This document shows, piece by piece, positions 37,353-46,197 of a DNA stretch of 48,094 nt. The first letter of the stretch is position 1; each line of letters begins with the position of its first letter. Under the pieces are notes generated by a model. That model had not been told where the DNA came from and made no database searches. It saw only the letters and a list, made by a program, of their open reading frames with translations. Source of the stretch: Hyphomicrobiales bacterium (GTDB taxonomy: Bacteria > Pseudomonadota > Alphaproteobacteria > Rhizobiales > Xanthobacteraceae); contig JACPOA010000010.1 of the NCBI GenBank assembly GCA_016185205.1, positions 1 through 48,094 of the forward strand, written 5' to 3'. The position numbers were made by a program, and so were the translations under genes.

Positions 37353-38593
37353 AGAAAGCGCTCGGCCCGATATGGCGCCGGATCGCAGAACGGCGTCTCG
37401 CCCGAGATCATTTCCGCGATCATGCGTCCGGTGGCGGGGCCGAGCGTCAGGCCCCAATGCGCGTGCCCGATCGCCAACCACAGGCCGGCAAGCCCCGGTG
37501 CCGGTCCGATGACGGGGCGTGAATCCGGAAAACACGGCCGGCTGCCGAGCCAGGTTTTATCATCGGCCGTCGGCCCAAGCGGAAACAATTCGCGCGCCTT
37601 CGGCAGCAGATGCTCGAACTGCACGGGTGTCGGCTTGGCATCGCGCGCGGCGATTTCGACGCCGGTGGTCATGCGGATCCCCTGCTCCATCGGCGTGATC
37701 ACATAGCCGGCGTCGGCATCGAGCACCGGACGCGACAGGCCCGCATTGCCTTGGGCGTGGAAATGCCGGTGATAGCCGCGCTTGACCATGAGCGGCAGCT
37801 TGAGGCCGAGCGACCTGAACAGATCGCTCGCCCAGGGCCCGAGCGCCACCACGACCTCACGCGCGTCGACCCCGCCCTCGTTGGTCTCCACCCGCCAGCC
37901 TGGCCCGGCGCGATGCAGCGAGCGCGCGTCGCCGCTGAGCGTGACGCCGCCCAGCGCAGCAAAGCGCGCGGCATAGGCACGCGTAACGCCCAACGGATTG
38001 CTCACGCTCGCCGCCTGCGGCCAGAACACCGCGTGCGCGAACACCGGCCGCAACGCCGGCTCGAGCGCCTGCGCCGCCGCGATGTCGAGCGTCTGCAGCG
38101 GCAGGCCGAATTGCGCTGCGAGATCGAACTCGCGCCGCAAACCTGTAAAGCTGCGTTCGCTGCGATAAATCTTCAGCCAGCCGGTCTTGCGCAGGAAATG
38201 CGCGGCACCCGCTTCCGCCATCAGCGTCTCGTGCTCGGCCACCGCGCGCGCGAACAGCGGGCGCACCAGCCGCGCGTTCTCGATGAGCCGCGCCGGGCGC
38301 GAGGCCGCGCGGAACGCCAGCAGCCAGGGTAGCGCCTGCGGCAGAAACGACAAATGGTAATTGGCCTCGCCCGCGCGCTTGAGCGCGATGCGCAGCAGCG
38401 CGGCCGGATCGGCCGGAAACGCCGGCGGGAAGATTGTGTTGCCCTCGATGATGCCGGCATTGCCGAAAGATGTCTGCTCGCCCACGCCGGCGCGATCGAT
38501 CAGCGCGACGCTCAGGCCGCGCTTGGCGAGATGCAGCGCGATCGAGGTGCCGACAATGCCGGCGCCGAGCACGATCGCATCGGTGCGTGCCAT
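37349..38593 (-). CDS. DadA-like FAD-dependent D-amino acid dehydrogenase
   Basis: A 414-residue FAD oxidoreductase of the DAO/DadA family. The dinucleotide-binding loop is VLGAGIVGTSIALHLAKRG at the N-terminus, then TSFGNAGIIEGN, and the C-terminal second flavin-contact region GSRPCFPDSRPVIGPAPG with LWLAIGHAHWGLTLGPATG. Such enzymes oxidise D-amino acids (often D-alanine) to 2-oxo acids and pass electrons to quinone. ATG 38593 has GGAGAG upstream; an earlier in-frame start is unlikely. Being convergent and stop-overlapping with a DmpA-like peptidase, the two might act on peptides with D-residues, but this is inference. Confidence 0.85.
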   Translation of the reverse strand: MARTDAIVLGAGIVGTSIALHLAKRGLSVALIDRAGVGEQTSFGNAGIIEGNTIFPPAFPADPAALLRIALKRAGEANYHLSFLPQALPWLLAFRAASRPARLIENARLVRPLFARAVAEHETLMAEAGAAHFLRKTGWLKIYRSERSFTGLRREFDLAAQFGLPLQTLDIAAAQALEPALRPVFAHAVFWPQAASVSNPLGVTRAYAARFAALGGVTLSGDARSLHRAGPGWRVETNEGGVDAREVVVALGPWASDLFRSLGLKLPLMVKRGYHRHFHAQGNAGLSRPVLDADAGYVITPMEQGIRMTTGVEIAARDAKPTPVQFEHLLPKARELFPLGPTADDKTWLGSRPCFPDSRPVIGPAPGLAGLWLAIGHAHWGLTLGPATGRMIAEMISGETPFCDPAPYRAERFL

Positions 38594-38682
38594 GGACTCT
38601 CCTTTGCCCATATATGGATCATCGGCATTGAAGGCGCTACCAAGGCTCCACAGCCCAGCCGGGCAGCCGGAGTAGTCCCGCA

Positions 38683-39332
38683 ATGAATTGGCTTCGCCTG
38701 CCCGCGGCCGCGCTCAGTTTCGTCGGCCGCCACGGCACGCTGTTTGCCGCCGCCTCCATATTCGTCGGGTTGGCGGTGCCGCCGCTGGCCGCGGCGGTCA
38801 AGCCCCATCTCGGCGAAGCCATCGTCGTGATGCTGACGCTGGCCTTCCTGCGCGTCGATCCGACCGAGCTGCGCCATCATTTCACCCGGCCCGGGCTGAT
38901 CGCCGCCGCTACTTTATGGGTGATGCTGATCGTGCCGGTGGCGCTGGGCGCGTCTGGATCGAGAAGCAGCGCGAGCGCATCGACGGCCTGAGCGTGATCG
39001 CCATGTCTTCGTTCGCGGTGGCGGCGATGGACGGGGTCGTCGACCATTTTCGCGCTGACCCGCTGCTGGTCGTCGCACTCACCGCGCTCGCCTTCGCGCT
39101 GGCGCTCGGAATGATCGCACTCACCGCGCTGGTGTTCGCGCGCGCCGGGCGCGGGCGCGCCTTCGCGATCGGGCTGATCGCCGGCAACCGCAATATTGGC
39201 CTGATGCTGACGGCCACCGGCTTCGCGGTGCCCGATATGGCCTGGCTCTATTTCGCGCTGGCGCAGTTTCCGATCTACCTGCTGCCGCATCTGCTCAAGC
39301 CGCTGGCCAGGCGGCTGGCCGCCAATCGTTAA
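38683..39332 (+). pseudogene. Broken bile acid:Na+ symporter-like transporter gene
   Basis: The first 90 codons from ATG 38683 encode LRLPAAALSFVGRHGTLFA, LAFLRVDPTELRHHFTRPG and WVMLIVPVALGA; from about 38950 the matching continuation is in another frame ([39 protein letters not shown], and the end [20 protein letters not shown]). Together these look like a Na+-dependent (BASS-like) transporter of about 300 residues, but the total span of 650 bases is too short by roughly 80-100 residues and out of frame. The likely cause is an internal deletion near 38945-38955 (CTGGGCGCGTCTGG) removing middle helices. A sequencing or assembly error could explain the shift but not the missing middle. Confidence 0.7.
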
Positions 39333-39412
39333 CAGGACGGTGCACGGCGTGCCCGGCGGCGTTGCCCGTTCGCGCGGCGCGTGTTACGCGAACCTCGTTT
39401 GGAGGCCCTAGA

Positions 39413-40102
39413 ATGCCCCGCCCGCTCATCATCTCGCCGTCGATTCTGTCGGCCGACTTCGCCAAACTGGGCGAGGAAGTGCGCGCGGTCGAGGCCGCCG
39501 GCGCCGACTGGATCCATGTCGACGTGATGGACGGCCACTTCGTGCCCAATATCACCATCGGCCCCGAGGTGGTGAAGGCGCTGCGCCCGGTCACCAAGAA
39601 GACGCTCGACGTGCACCTGATGATTAGCCCTTGCGATCCCTATCTGGAGGCCTTCGCCAAGGCCGGCTCCGATATCATCACCGTGCACGTGGAGGCCGGC
39701 CCGCACGTGCACCGCTCGCTGCAGGCGATCCGCGCGCTCGGCAAGAAAGCCGGCGTCACCATGAACCCGGGCACGCCGGTGAGCGCCGTCGAGCACGTCA
39801 TCGACCTGGTCGATCTCATTCTCGTCATGTCGGTCAATCCCGGCTTCGGCGGACAGAGCTTCATTCCGGCCGCGCTCGACAAGATCGCCGCCGTGCGCGC
39901 GCTGGTGGGCGCCCGCCCGATCGACATCGAGGTGGACGGCGGCATCACGCCCGACAATGCCGAAAAAGTCGTGCGCGCCGGCGCCAATGTGCTGGTCGCC
40001 GGCTCCGCGGTGTTCAAAGGCGGTAATTTGGGCGGCAACTACAAGGCCAATATCGCCGCGATCCGCAACGCGGCGGCGCTGGCGCGCGGAGAAGCGGCGT
40101 GA
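39413..40102 (+). CDS. rpe: Ribulose-phosphate 3-epimerase
   Basis: A 229-residue TIM-barrel enzyme interconverting ribulose 5-phosphate and xylulose 5-phosphate in the pentose phosphate and Calvin routes. Metal and catalytic residues are in [48 protein letters not shown] and [16 protein letters not shown] at 39401-39405 lies seven bases before ATG 39413. Its stop overlaps the GTG start of purB by four bases (GTGA at 40099-40102). Length is normal for the family. Confidence 0.95.
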   Translation: MPRPLIISPSILSADFAKLGEEVRAVEAAGADWIHVDVMDGHFVPNITIGPEVVKALRPVTKKTLDVHLMISPCDPYLEAFAKAGSDIITVHVEAGPHVHRSLQAIRALGKKAGVTMNPGTPVSAVEHVIDLVDLILVMSVNPGFGGQSFIPAALDKIAAVRALVGARPIDIEVDGGITPDNAEKVVRAGANVLVAGSAVFKGGNLGGNYKANIAAIRNAAALARGEAA

Positions 40103-41406
40103 TCCCCCGTTACTCCCGCCCCGAGATGGTCGCGATCTGGTCGCCGGAGAGCAAGTTCCGCATCTGGTTCGAGATCGAGGCGCATGCCGCCGACGCCATG
40201 GCCGAGCTCGGCATCATCCCGAAGGAGGCCGCCAAGAAGATTTGGGACAAGGGCAGGACCGCCAAATTCGACGTCGCGCGCATCGACGCCATCGAGGCCG
40301 AGGTCAAACACGACGTCATCGCCTTCCTGACGCATCTGTCGGAAATCGTCGGCCCGGAAGCGCGCTTCGTGCATTCCGGCATGACCTCGTCGGACGTGCT
40401 CGACACCTGCTTCAACGTGCAGCTGGTGCGCGCCGCCGATTTCCTGATCGACGACATCGACGCCCTGCTCGCCGCGCTCAAGCGCCGCGCCTTCGAGCAC
40501 AAGCTCACGCCCACCGTCGGCCGCTCGCACGGCATCCATGCCGAGCCGACCACCTTCGGGCTCAAGCTCGCTTACGCCTACGCCGAGTTCGCGCGCGGGC
40601 GCGAACGGCTGGTCGCGGCACGAAAAGAAGTCGCCACCTGCGCGATTTCCGGCGCGGTCGGCACCTTCGCGCAAGTCGACCCGCGCGTCGAAGCGCATGT
40701 CGCCAAGGCGATGGGGCTCGCCGTCGAGCCGATCTCGACCCAGATCATCCCGCGCGACCGCCACGCCATGTATTTCGCCACGCTCGCCGTGGTCGCTTCG
40801 TCCATCGAGCGGCTGGCCACCGAGATTCGCCACCTGCAGCGCACCGAGGTGTTGGAGGCGGAGGAGTTCTTCTCCGAGAAGCAGAAGGGCTCCTCGGCCA
40901 TGCCGCACAAGCGTAATCCGGTGCTGTCGGAAAACGTCACCGGCCTGGCGCGCATGGTGCGCGGCTATGCGCTGCCGGCGATGGAGAACGTGGCGCTCTG
41001 GCATGAGCGCGACATTTCGCATTCCAGCGTCGAGCGCATGATCGGGCCGGACGCCACCGTCACGCTCGACTTCGCGCTGGCGCGGCTGGCCGGCATCATC
41101 GACAAGCTCTTGGTCTATCCGGCCACGATGCAGAAAAACCTCGACCGGCTCGGCGGCCTGATTCACTCCCAAAGAGTTTTGATCGCGCTGACGCAGAAGG
41201 GCGTGGCGCGCGAAGACGCCTACGCTTTGGTGCAGCGCAACGCCATGAAGGTGTGGGGCGGCGAAAGCGATTTCCTGTCGCTGCTCAAAGCCGACAAGGA
41301 CGTGCGCGCCAAGCTGAGCGACAAGGAAATCGAGGCCAATTTCAACCTCGACCATCATTTCAAGCACGTCGATACCATCTTCAAGCGGGTGTTCGGGACT
41401 ACGTGA
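40099..41406 (+). CDS. purB: Adenylosuccinate lyase
   Basis: A 435-residue enzyme of the fumarase/aspartase superfamily, making two steps in purine synthesis (SAICAR to AICAR and adenylosuccinate to AMP). The signature loop [11 protein letters not shown] is present ([19 protein letters not shown]), together with [13 protein letters not shown] and [12 protein letters not shown]. The start is GTG at 40099, overlapping the rpe stop; GGAG lies eight bases upstream. It is followed after three bases by murI. Confidence 0.96.
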   Translation: MIPRYSRPEMVAIWSPESKFRIWFEIEAHAADAMAELGIIPKEAAKKIWDKGRTAKFDVARIDAIEAEVKHDVIAFLTHLSEIVGPEARFVHSGMTSSDVLDTCFNVQLVRAADFLIDDIDALLAALKRRAFEHKLTPTVGRSHGIHAEPTTFGLKLAYAYAEFARGRERLVAARKEVATCAISGAVGTFAQVDPRVEAHVAKAMGLAVEPISTQIIPRDRHAMYFATLAVVASSIERLATEIRHLQRTEVLEAEEFFSEKQKGSSAMPHKRNPVLSENVTGLARMVRGYALPAMENVALWHERDISHSSVERMIGPDATVTLDFALARLAGIIDKLLVYPATMQKNLDRLGGLIHSQRVLIALTQKGVAREDAYALVQRNAMKVWGGESDFLSLLKADKDVRAKLSDKEIEANFNLDHHFKHVDTIFKRVFGTT

Positions 41407-41409
41407 CCC

Positions 41410-42192
41410 GTGCCGAACACCGCTGCGACCATCCTCGTCTTCGATTCCGGCCTCGGCGGGCTCACGGTGTTCCGCGAAATCGCCGCCGCGCGGCCGGACG
41501 CGCGCTTCGTCTATGTCGCCGACGATGCCGGCTTTCCCTACGGCAACATGCCGGAAGAGGCGTTGATCACGCGCATCCTCCACGTCATCGGCAAAGCCAT
41601 CGACCAGCACGCACCCGACCTGGTGGTGGTGGCCTGCAACACCGCCTCCACGCTGGCGCTCACGGAATTGCGCGCGCGCTTCAAGGTGCCCTTTGTCGGC
41701 ACGGTGCCGGCGATCAAGCCGGCCTGCGCGCAGTCAGCGACCAAACGCATCGCCGTGCTCGGCACGCAAGCCACTGTCGGCCGCGAATATACCCGCGCGC
41801 TGATCCGCGAATTCGCCGCCGGCTGCGACGTCGCGCTGGTCGGCTCGCCGCGGCTCGCCAGTTTCGCCGAAGCCGAACTCGCCGGCGAACCGGTGGCCGA
41901 TGCCGCCATCGCCGCCGAAATCGCCGGCTGCTTCGTCGAGGCGTCGGGCCGCCGTACCGACATGGTGGTGCTGGCCTGCACGCATTATCCGCTGCTGCTC
42001 GAGCGCTTTCGCGCCGTGGCGCCATGGCCTGTCGCCTGGCTCGATCCGGCGCCGGCGATCGCGCGCCGCGTCGCCGACCTGATGCGCAATGTGCCGGCGG
42101 CCGCAGCCCCGCCGTCGCCGCGCATCGTGTTCACATCGGGACGTGCGCCCTCGCCCACGCTGGTCAGGGCGCTAGCGAAATACGGCTTCTAG
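41410..42192 (+). CDS. murI: Glutamate racemase
   Basis: A 260-residue cofactor-independent racemase giving D-glutamate for peptidoglycan. The two catalytic cysteines are in VVACNTASTLAL and VLACTHYPLLL; FDSGLGGLTVFREI and DDAGFPYGNM are usual family landmarks. The start is GTG 41410 (MPNTAATILVFDSG), three bases after the purB stop. Its stop overlaps the stop of the convergent TerC-like gene by four bases. Length is normal. Confidence 0.95.
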   Translation: MPNTAATILVFDSGLGGLTVFREIAAARPDARFVYVADDAGFPYGNMPEEALITRILHVIGKAIDQHAPDLVVVACNTASTLALTELRARFKVPFVGTVPAIKPACAQSATKRIAVLGTQATVGREYTRALIREFAAGCDVALVGSPRLASFAEAELAGEPVADAAIAAEIAGCFVEASGRRTDMVVLACTHYPLLLERFRAVAPWPVAWLDPAPAIARRVADLMRNVPAAAAPPSPRIVFTSGRAPSPTLVRALAKYGF

Positions 42193-42821
42193 CCGCCGAA
42201 GGCGTGCGCCTGGATTTCCTGTGCACCACGCCAGATCATGTCGCCAGCGACGTAGAGGATGATCGCGAGGCCGACATAGGCGATCCAGCGGTGCCGGTTG
42301 AGCAACCGCGCGATGAAACTCGCGGCGACGCCCATCAGCACGATCGACAGGCCGAGCCCGAAGATCAGCGCGGCAGGGTGGTCGCGCGCCGCGCCCGCTA
42401 CCGCCAGCACATTGTCGAGTGACATCGAGACGTCCGCCATCAAAATCTGCCAGGCGGCCTGCGCGAAAGTCTTGCGCGGAACATGGGCCTCCCCGGCCGT
42501 CAATGCCGCCTCGCAATCCTCCGCGCTGGGGCCGCGCAGTTCGCGCCACATCTTCCAGGCCACCCACAGCAGCAGAATGCCGCCCGCGAGCAGCAGGCCG
42601 ACGATCTGCAGCAGTTCGAGGGCGACACCCGCGAACACCACGCGCAGCACGGTCGCGGCGATGATGCCGACCAGGATCGCCCGCTTGCGCCGCTCGGGCG
42701 GCAGCCCCGCCGCCGCCAGCCCGATGACGACCGCGTTGTCGCCCGCCAGCACCAGGTCGATCATGATCACCTGGGCGAAGGCCGCCAGCGCTTCTTGGGA
42801 GAGGCCGAAGTACTCAATCAT
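42189..42821 (-). CDS. TerC/YjbE family integral membrane protein
   Basis: A 210-residue membrane protein with about seven helices. The TerC landmarks are MIDLVLAGDNAVVIGLAAAG and ADVSMSLDNVLAVAGAARDH, with acidic residues in the helices proposed to bind metal. Members are linked to tellurite resistance and to manganese or calcium export to periplasmic enzymes. In many bacteria this family is under a yybP-ykoY manganese riboswitch; the upstream 424 bases did not show that element by eye. It is convergent with murI and divergent from rpsD. Confidence 0.87.
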   Translation of the reverse strand: MIEYFGLSQEALAAFAQVIMIDLVLAGDNAVVIGLAAAGLPPERRKRAILVGIIAATVLRVVFAGVALELLQIVGLLLAGGILLLWVAWKMWRELRGPSAEDCEAALTAGEAHVPRKTFAQAAWQILMADVSMSLDNVLAVAGAARDHPAALIFGLGLSIVLMGVAASFIARLLNRHRWIAYVGLAIILYVAGDMIWRGAQEIQAHAFGG

Positions 42822-42981
42822 GCGTATGGCTCCTGGGGCGCGATGGTGCTGAACCGCGCGCTCGCTAACGTAACGACTAAAGCTCTGGCGGGGTCGATCG
42901 GTTCATCGGGCCCTTCGGGACGCAATCAGTCCGACATCGCAGCCATACGGCTGCCAGAGGGGCCCGGCCTGATCGCCGCTA

Positions 42982-43011
42982 CCTTGCCCGACCGGCGGCC
43001 GTCCGGCAAGG
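42982..43011. other. Hairpin in the terC-rpsD intergenic region
   Basis: CCTTGCCCGAC and GTCCGGCAAGG form a nearly perfect stem around CGGCGGCC (one C-C mismatch). It has no T-run on either strand. It lies 161 bases upstream of the terC start and 56 bases before the rpsD -35 box. Between 42822 and 43066 no gene or riboswitch was recognised. Confidence 0.5.
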
Positions 43012-43066
43012 TTGTGGCCTGAGGCAAAGGAGCCCGGGCCGTAGCGGGCTACCCTTCCGTATAAGT

Positions 43067-43095
43067 TTGACACCCGTCTCTTTCACCCCTAAAAC
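43067..43095 (+). promoter_or_regulatory. Promoter of rpsD
   Basis: TTGACA (43067-43072), an exact -35 consensus, is followed after 17 bases by TAAAAC (43090-43095). Transcription would begin near 43102, leaving a leader of about 144 bases before the rpsD ATG. The leader holds GACCT/AGGTC and other short inverted repeats. This could be where S4 protein represses its own mRNA, but no known leader motif was identified. Confidence 0.65.
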
Positions 43096-43245
43096 CCGCG
43101 CGTCCTGCGGCTTTTCAAGGCCCAGCGGGGCGTTTCGCGACCTGTGGCAAGACCTTGCGCTTACGAGGTCCTGCCTGTCGGTTCCGGAGAAATCCGGGAC
43201 AAAGGAGGGCGCGGTTCCTCACACTCAAAACCAACAGAGGACGCG

Positions 43246-43863
43246 ATGACCAAGCGCCAAGAGTCCAAGTACAAACTCGACCGCCGGATGGGCCAGAATA
43301 TCTGGGGCCGCCCCAAGAGCCCGGTCAACCGGCGTGAATATGGCCCCGGCCAGCACGGCCAGCGCCGCAAGAGCAAGCTCTCCGACTTCGGCGTGCAGCT
43401 CAAGGCCAAGCAGAAGCTGCGCGGCTATTACGGCAATATTTCCGAGCGGCAGTTCCGCGGCATCTATGACGAGGCCATCCGCATGAAGGGCGACAGCGGC
43501 GCCCACATGATCGGCCTGCTCGAGCGCCGGCTCGATGCCATCATCTTCCGCGCCAAGTTCGTCCCCACCGTGTTCGCGGCACGCCAGTTCATCAACCACG
43601 GCCACATCAAGGTGAACGGGCGGCGCGTCAACATTCCGAGCTTCCGGGTCAAGGTCGGCGACGTGGTGGAGATCAAGGAAAAATCGAAGCAGATGAATCT
43701 GGTGCTGGAAGCGCAGGCCTTGGCCGAGCGCGACGTGCCCGACTACATCGACGTCGATACCGGCAAGATGACCGCCAAGCTTGCCCGCATCCCGGCGTTC
43801 ACCGATGTGCCCTATGCGGTACAGATGGAGCCGCATCTGGTGGTCGAATACTATTCGCGCTGA
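43246..43863 (+). CDS. rpsD: 30S ribosomal protein S4
   Basis: A 205-residue primary 16S rRNA-binding protein of the small subunit. The N-terminus [20 protein letters not shown] and [16 protein letters not shown] are typical of alphaproteobacterial S4; the S4 RNA-binding domain spans residues about 95-155 ([38 protein letters not shown]). AGAGG lies five bases before ATG 43246. The gene is monocistronic, with its own promoter and a terminator at 43896. Confidence 0.97.
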   Translation: MTKRQESKYKLDRRMGQNIWGRPKSPVNRREYGPGQHGQRRKSKLSDFGVQLKAKQKLRGYYGNISERQFRGIYDEAIRMKGDSGAHMIGLLERRLDAIIFRAKFVPTVFAARQFINHGHIKVNGRRVNIPSFRVKVGDVVEIKEKSKQMNLVLEAQALAERDVPDYIDVDTGKMTAKLARIPAFTDVPYAVQMEPHLVVEYYSR

Positions 43864-43895
43864 CGCCCAATCCGAATCGGATTTGTACGAAAGTC

Positions 43896-43924
43896 GAAGC
43901 CCCGGCCTTCAGCGCCGGGGCTTC
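43896..43924 (+). terminator. Terminator after rpsD
   Basis: GAAGCCCCGGC (43896-43906) and GCCGGGGCTTC (43914-43924) form a perfect 11-bp stem with a 7-base loop, 33 bases after the rpsD stop. The T-run is weak (GCACATTCG), so termination strength is uncertain. Confidence 0.75.
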
Positions 43925-44074
43925 GCACATTCGTCCACAGCGGACTCCCCATATTTGCGGCACAATCTCAATACGTTATCGCATTGCAATACAGAATGTG
44001 GTGTTTACATTGCCTCACATTACTAGATTTAGTAAGCCACGCTCGCTGAAATCTGAATCAGGGGAGAATCGCTC

Positions 44075-44308
44075 ATGAATGGGTTGAATGCCTTGAAAGG
44101 CTGGATCGGTGCGTTGACTGAAGTTGCGCTGATGCTGCTGGCTCTCGGCATCGTCTTGGCGTTGCTCGCCGGCCCGCAAGTGCCATTCCTTGGCAATGTC
44201 GTCGGCAACATCATCACTCTCATCACCGACCTGGGTAAGAACGGCGTTGCGGGCCTGATCGCCCTCGGCATCATACTCTGGTTGTTCTCCAAGCGCTCGA
44301 TGAGCTGA
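44075..44308 (+). CDS. Two-helix small membrane protein, first of a tandem pair
   Basis: A 77-residue protein, two hydrophobic helices (ALTEVALMLLALGIVLALLAG; NGVAGLIALGIILWLF) joined by a loop (NVVGNIITLITDLGKN) and ending with SKRSMS. GGGGAG at 44061-44066 lies eight bases before the ATG. It shares layout and several residues with the protein encoded at 44492 (W-x-x-x-E-(V/I) at the first helix, LGP/AGP after it, then L-I-x-(L/I)-G-I in the second), so the two are probably paralogues. No named family is recognised. The size and topology are holin-like. The upstream 150 bases are AT-rich, with AATGTG/CACATT (43995-44021) as a possible operator. Confidence 0.75.
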   Translation: MNGLNALKGWIGALTEVALMLLALGIVLALLAGPQVPFLGNVVGNIITLITDLGKNGVAGLIALGIILWLFSKRSMS

Positions 44309-44365
44309 ACCCGGACGAGCCCGGGTACAACTCACTGCCGACCGCGGGTTGCGCGGCCGGCCCCT

Positions 44366-44392
44366 TTGGGTGGGGACACCTTCCCCACCCAA
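44366..44392. other. Strong hairpin between the two small membrane genes
   Basis: TTGGGTGGGGA (44366-44376) pairs perfectly with TCCCCACCCAA (44382-44392), an 11-bp stem with a 5-base loop. No T-run follows on either strand. A second, smaller inverted repeat, ACCCGG/CCGGGT, lies at 44309-44326 right after the first stop. One or both may attenuate read-through into the second gene. Confidence 0.6.
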
Positions 44393-44491
44393 TCGTCCTG
44401 AACCGCCGGCGGATGGTCGAATTGGCCTCGGGCGCCGGGCCCGAACATTCGCTCAATGCGACCCGCATTATTGCGCCATCATAGGTGAGCC

Positions 44492-44740
44492 ATGATGGAC
44501 ATTCTCGACAAGACCAAGCGTTACCTGTGGGCGTTCGTCGAGATCGGCTTTGCCGGCATTCTCGCGATTATGCTGATTTATTTGATCCTCGGGCCAAATT
44601 CCGGGGTCTTCGTGCTGTCGGTGGCGGACAATGTCATGAAATTTGCTAACGCCGTGCCGACGCCGAGCCTGATCGGGATCGGCCTCATCCTCGGCCTTGT
44701 CTATATCGTTATGCAGCGCATACCGCCGCGACGGCGTTAA
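44492..44740 (+). CDS. Two-helix small membrane protein, second of a tandem pair
   Basis: An 82-residue protein with an N-terminal cytoplasmic start (MMDILDKTKRYL), helix 1 (WAFVEIGFAGILAIMLIYLI), a loop (GPNSGVFVLSVADNVMKF) and helix 2 (LIGIGLILGLVYIVMQ) ending PPRRR. GGTGAG is the probable ribosome binding site. It is likely a paralogue of the 77-residue protein encoded 183 bases upstream; both have the E-(V/I) near the start of helix 1. A Tat-exported metallo-hydrolase gene follows 42 bases later. The function is unknown. Confidence 0.74.
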   Translation: MMDILDKTKRYLWAFVEIGFAGILAIMLIYLILGPNSGVFVLSVADNVMKFANAVPTPSLIGIGLILGLVYIVMQRIPPRRR

Positions 44741-44782
44741 GGCCGCTGGCAGCGCTGGCCGCTACGGCGTAAAAGGCCTCGC

Positions 44783-45721
44783 ATGGCTTCCACGAAATCC
44801 GGTCGCGCTGCCATGCGCCTGACCCGCCGCTCGCTTCTTGCCGCTACCGCCGCCAGCCTCGCTGCGCGCGCGCTGCCGGCCTTCGCCGCGCCCGTCACGT
44901 TCCAGCACGGCGCCTTTGCGGTGACGGTGGTGAGCGACGGCCATCTGGTGCTGCCGGTAAGCTTTCTGGCGCCCGACGCGCCGCCGGCCGAGCGCGCGGC
45001 CCTGCTGAAAGCAGCCGGCGAGACCGGCGAGCAATATAATTCGCCGACCAATGTCACGCTCATTCGCGCCGGCGCCGACCTGATTCTGGTCGACACGGGC
45101 TCCGGCGACCGCTTCATGCCGAGCGCCGGCAGACTGTGGGACAATCTGAAGGCCGCCGGCATCGACAAGGGCAAGATCAGCAAGGTGATCTTCACCCACG
45201 GCCACCCCGATCATCTGTGGGGCGCGGTGGACGAACTCGACGAGCTGGTGACGCCGGAGGCCAGCTTCTACGTGGCAAGCGCGGAGTGGGATTTCTGGAC
45301 CGGCGACAATGCGCTGCGCGGCCTGCCGGCCGAGCGCGCCGGCTTCGTCACCGGCGCGCGGCGCAATTACGCGGCCATCAAGCAGCGGGTAAAGATGGTC
45401 AAGCCGGGCGACGATATCGTGACCGGCCTGCGCGTGCTCGCCACGTTCGGCCACACCCAGGGCCACGTCGCGCTCGAACTCGCCGGTGGCGACGGGTTGA
45501 TCGTGGTCGGCGACGCCCTCGCCCATGCGCTGATCTCGTTCCAGCATCCGGAGTGGAGAACGGCCGCCGACCATGTGCCGGACCAGGCCGTGGCCACCCG
45601 GCGGGCGCTGCTCGACCGGCTCGCCGCCGACCGCGCCAAGCTGATCGGCTTCCACCTGCCATATCCGGGTGTGGGCGTGGTCGAGCGAAAAGATGGCGCC
45701 TACCGGTTCGTGGCGGTTTAA
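44783..45721 (+). CDS. Tat-exported metallo-beta-lactamase-fold hydrolase
   Basis: A 312-residue protein with a twin-arginine signal (LTRRSLLAATAASLAARALP, cut near AFA-APV), so it is exported folded to the periplasm. The MBL-fold metal motif is HGHPDH at residues 139-144, with later ligands in TFGHTQGHVALE and VVGDALAH; FVDTG-type ILVDTGSGDR precedes them. The group is diverse (lactonases, hydrolases, phosphodiesterases), so the substrate is unknown. ATG 44783 is chosen; ATG 44813 would give a shorter signal. It ends 36 bases from the stop of the convergent grxD gene. Confidence 0.86.
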   Translation: MASTKSGRAAMRLTRRSLLAATAASLAARALPAFAAPVTFQHGAFAVTVVSDGHLVLPVSFLAPDAPPAERAALLKAAGETGEQYNSPTNVTLIRAGADLILVDTGSGDRFMPSAGRLWDNLKAAGIDKGKISKVIFTHGHPDHLWGAVDELDELVTPEASFYVASAEWDFWTGDNALRGLPAERAGFVTGARRNYAAIKQRVKMVKPGDDIVTGLRVLATFGHTQGHVALELAGGDGLIVVGDALAHALISFQHPEWRTAADHVPDQAVATRRALLDRLAADRAKLIGFHLPYPGVGVVERKDGAYRFVAV

Positions 45722-45757
45722 CCGCTCAGTATGGCGCGGTGGGTCAGCTGCGTAGCG

Positions 45758-46090
45758 TCAGGCGTTCTGCTTGACCGGCACGCCCTTGTCCTTGAGCGTC
45801 TGCAGCAATTCGCCGGCCTGGAACATCTCGCGCACGATGTCACAACCGCCGACGAACTCGCCCTTGACGTAGAGCTGCGGGATGGTCGGCCAGTTCGAAT
45901 AGGCCTTGATGCCGTTCCGCAGGTCGTCGGATTCCAGCACGTTGAGGCCCTTATAGGTCACGCCCAGATGGTCGAGGATCTGCACCACCTGGCCGGAAAA
46001 CCCGCATTGCGGAAACTGCGGCGTGCCCTTCATGAACAGCACCACGTCGTTCGCTTTCACTTCATTGTCGATGAATTGCTCGATGCCCAT
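45758..46090 (-). CDS. grxD: Monothiol glutaredoxin (Grx4/GrxD type)
   Basis: A 110-residue monothiol glutaredoxin with the CGFS active site at residues 29-32 (PQFPQCGFSGQVVQIL) and the glutathione contacts WPTIPQLYVKGEFVGGCDI. It binds a [2Fe-2S] cluster with glutathione and works with BolA proteins in iron-sulfur transfer and iron sensing. The bolA gene lies upstream on the same strand, with a ridA-like gene between. It is convergent with the metallo-hydrolase gene. Confidence 0.95.
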   Translation of the reverse strand: MGIEQFIDNEVKANDVVLFMKGTPQFPQCGFSGQVVQILDHLGVTYKGLNVLESDDLRNGIKAYSNWPTIPQLYVKGEFVGGCDIVREMFQAGELLQTLKDKGVPVKQNA

Positions 46091-46197
46091 TGGCTTTCGG
46101 TCCTGTTGGGCGGCGCCAGACTTCGCCGCCTGCTTTTCCCCGATATATGTAGCCCAGATTCAGTTGCCACCTCAAATCGGCCGAAATACGTGGCCGG

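Noticed and set aside
42822-43066. yybP-ykoY manganese riboswitch before the TerC-like gene
   Set aside because: The family is often controlled by it, but the conserved core motifs were not found by eye; only an unrelated hairpin is present. A covariance search would decide.
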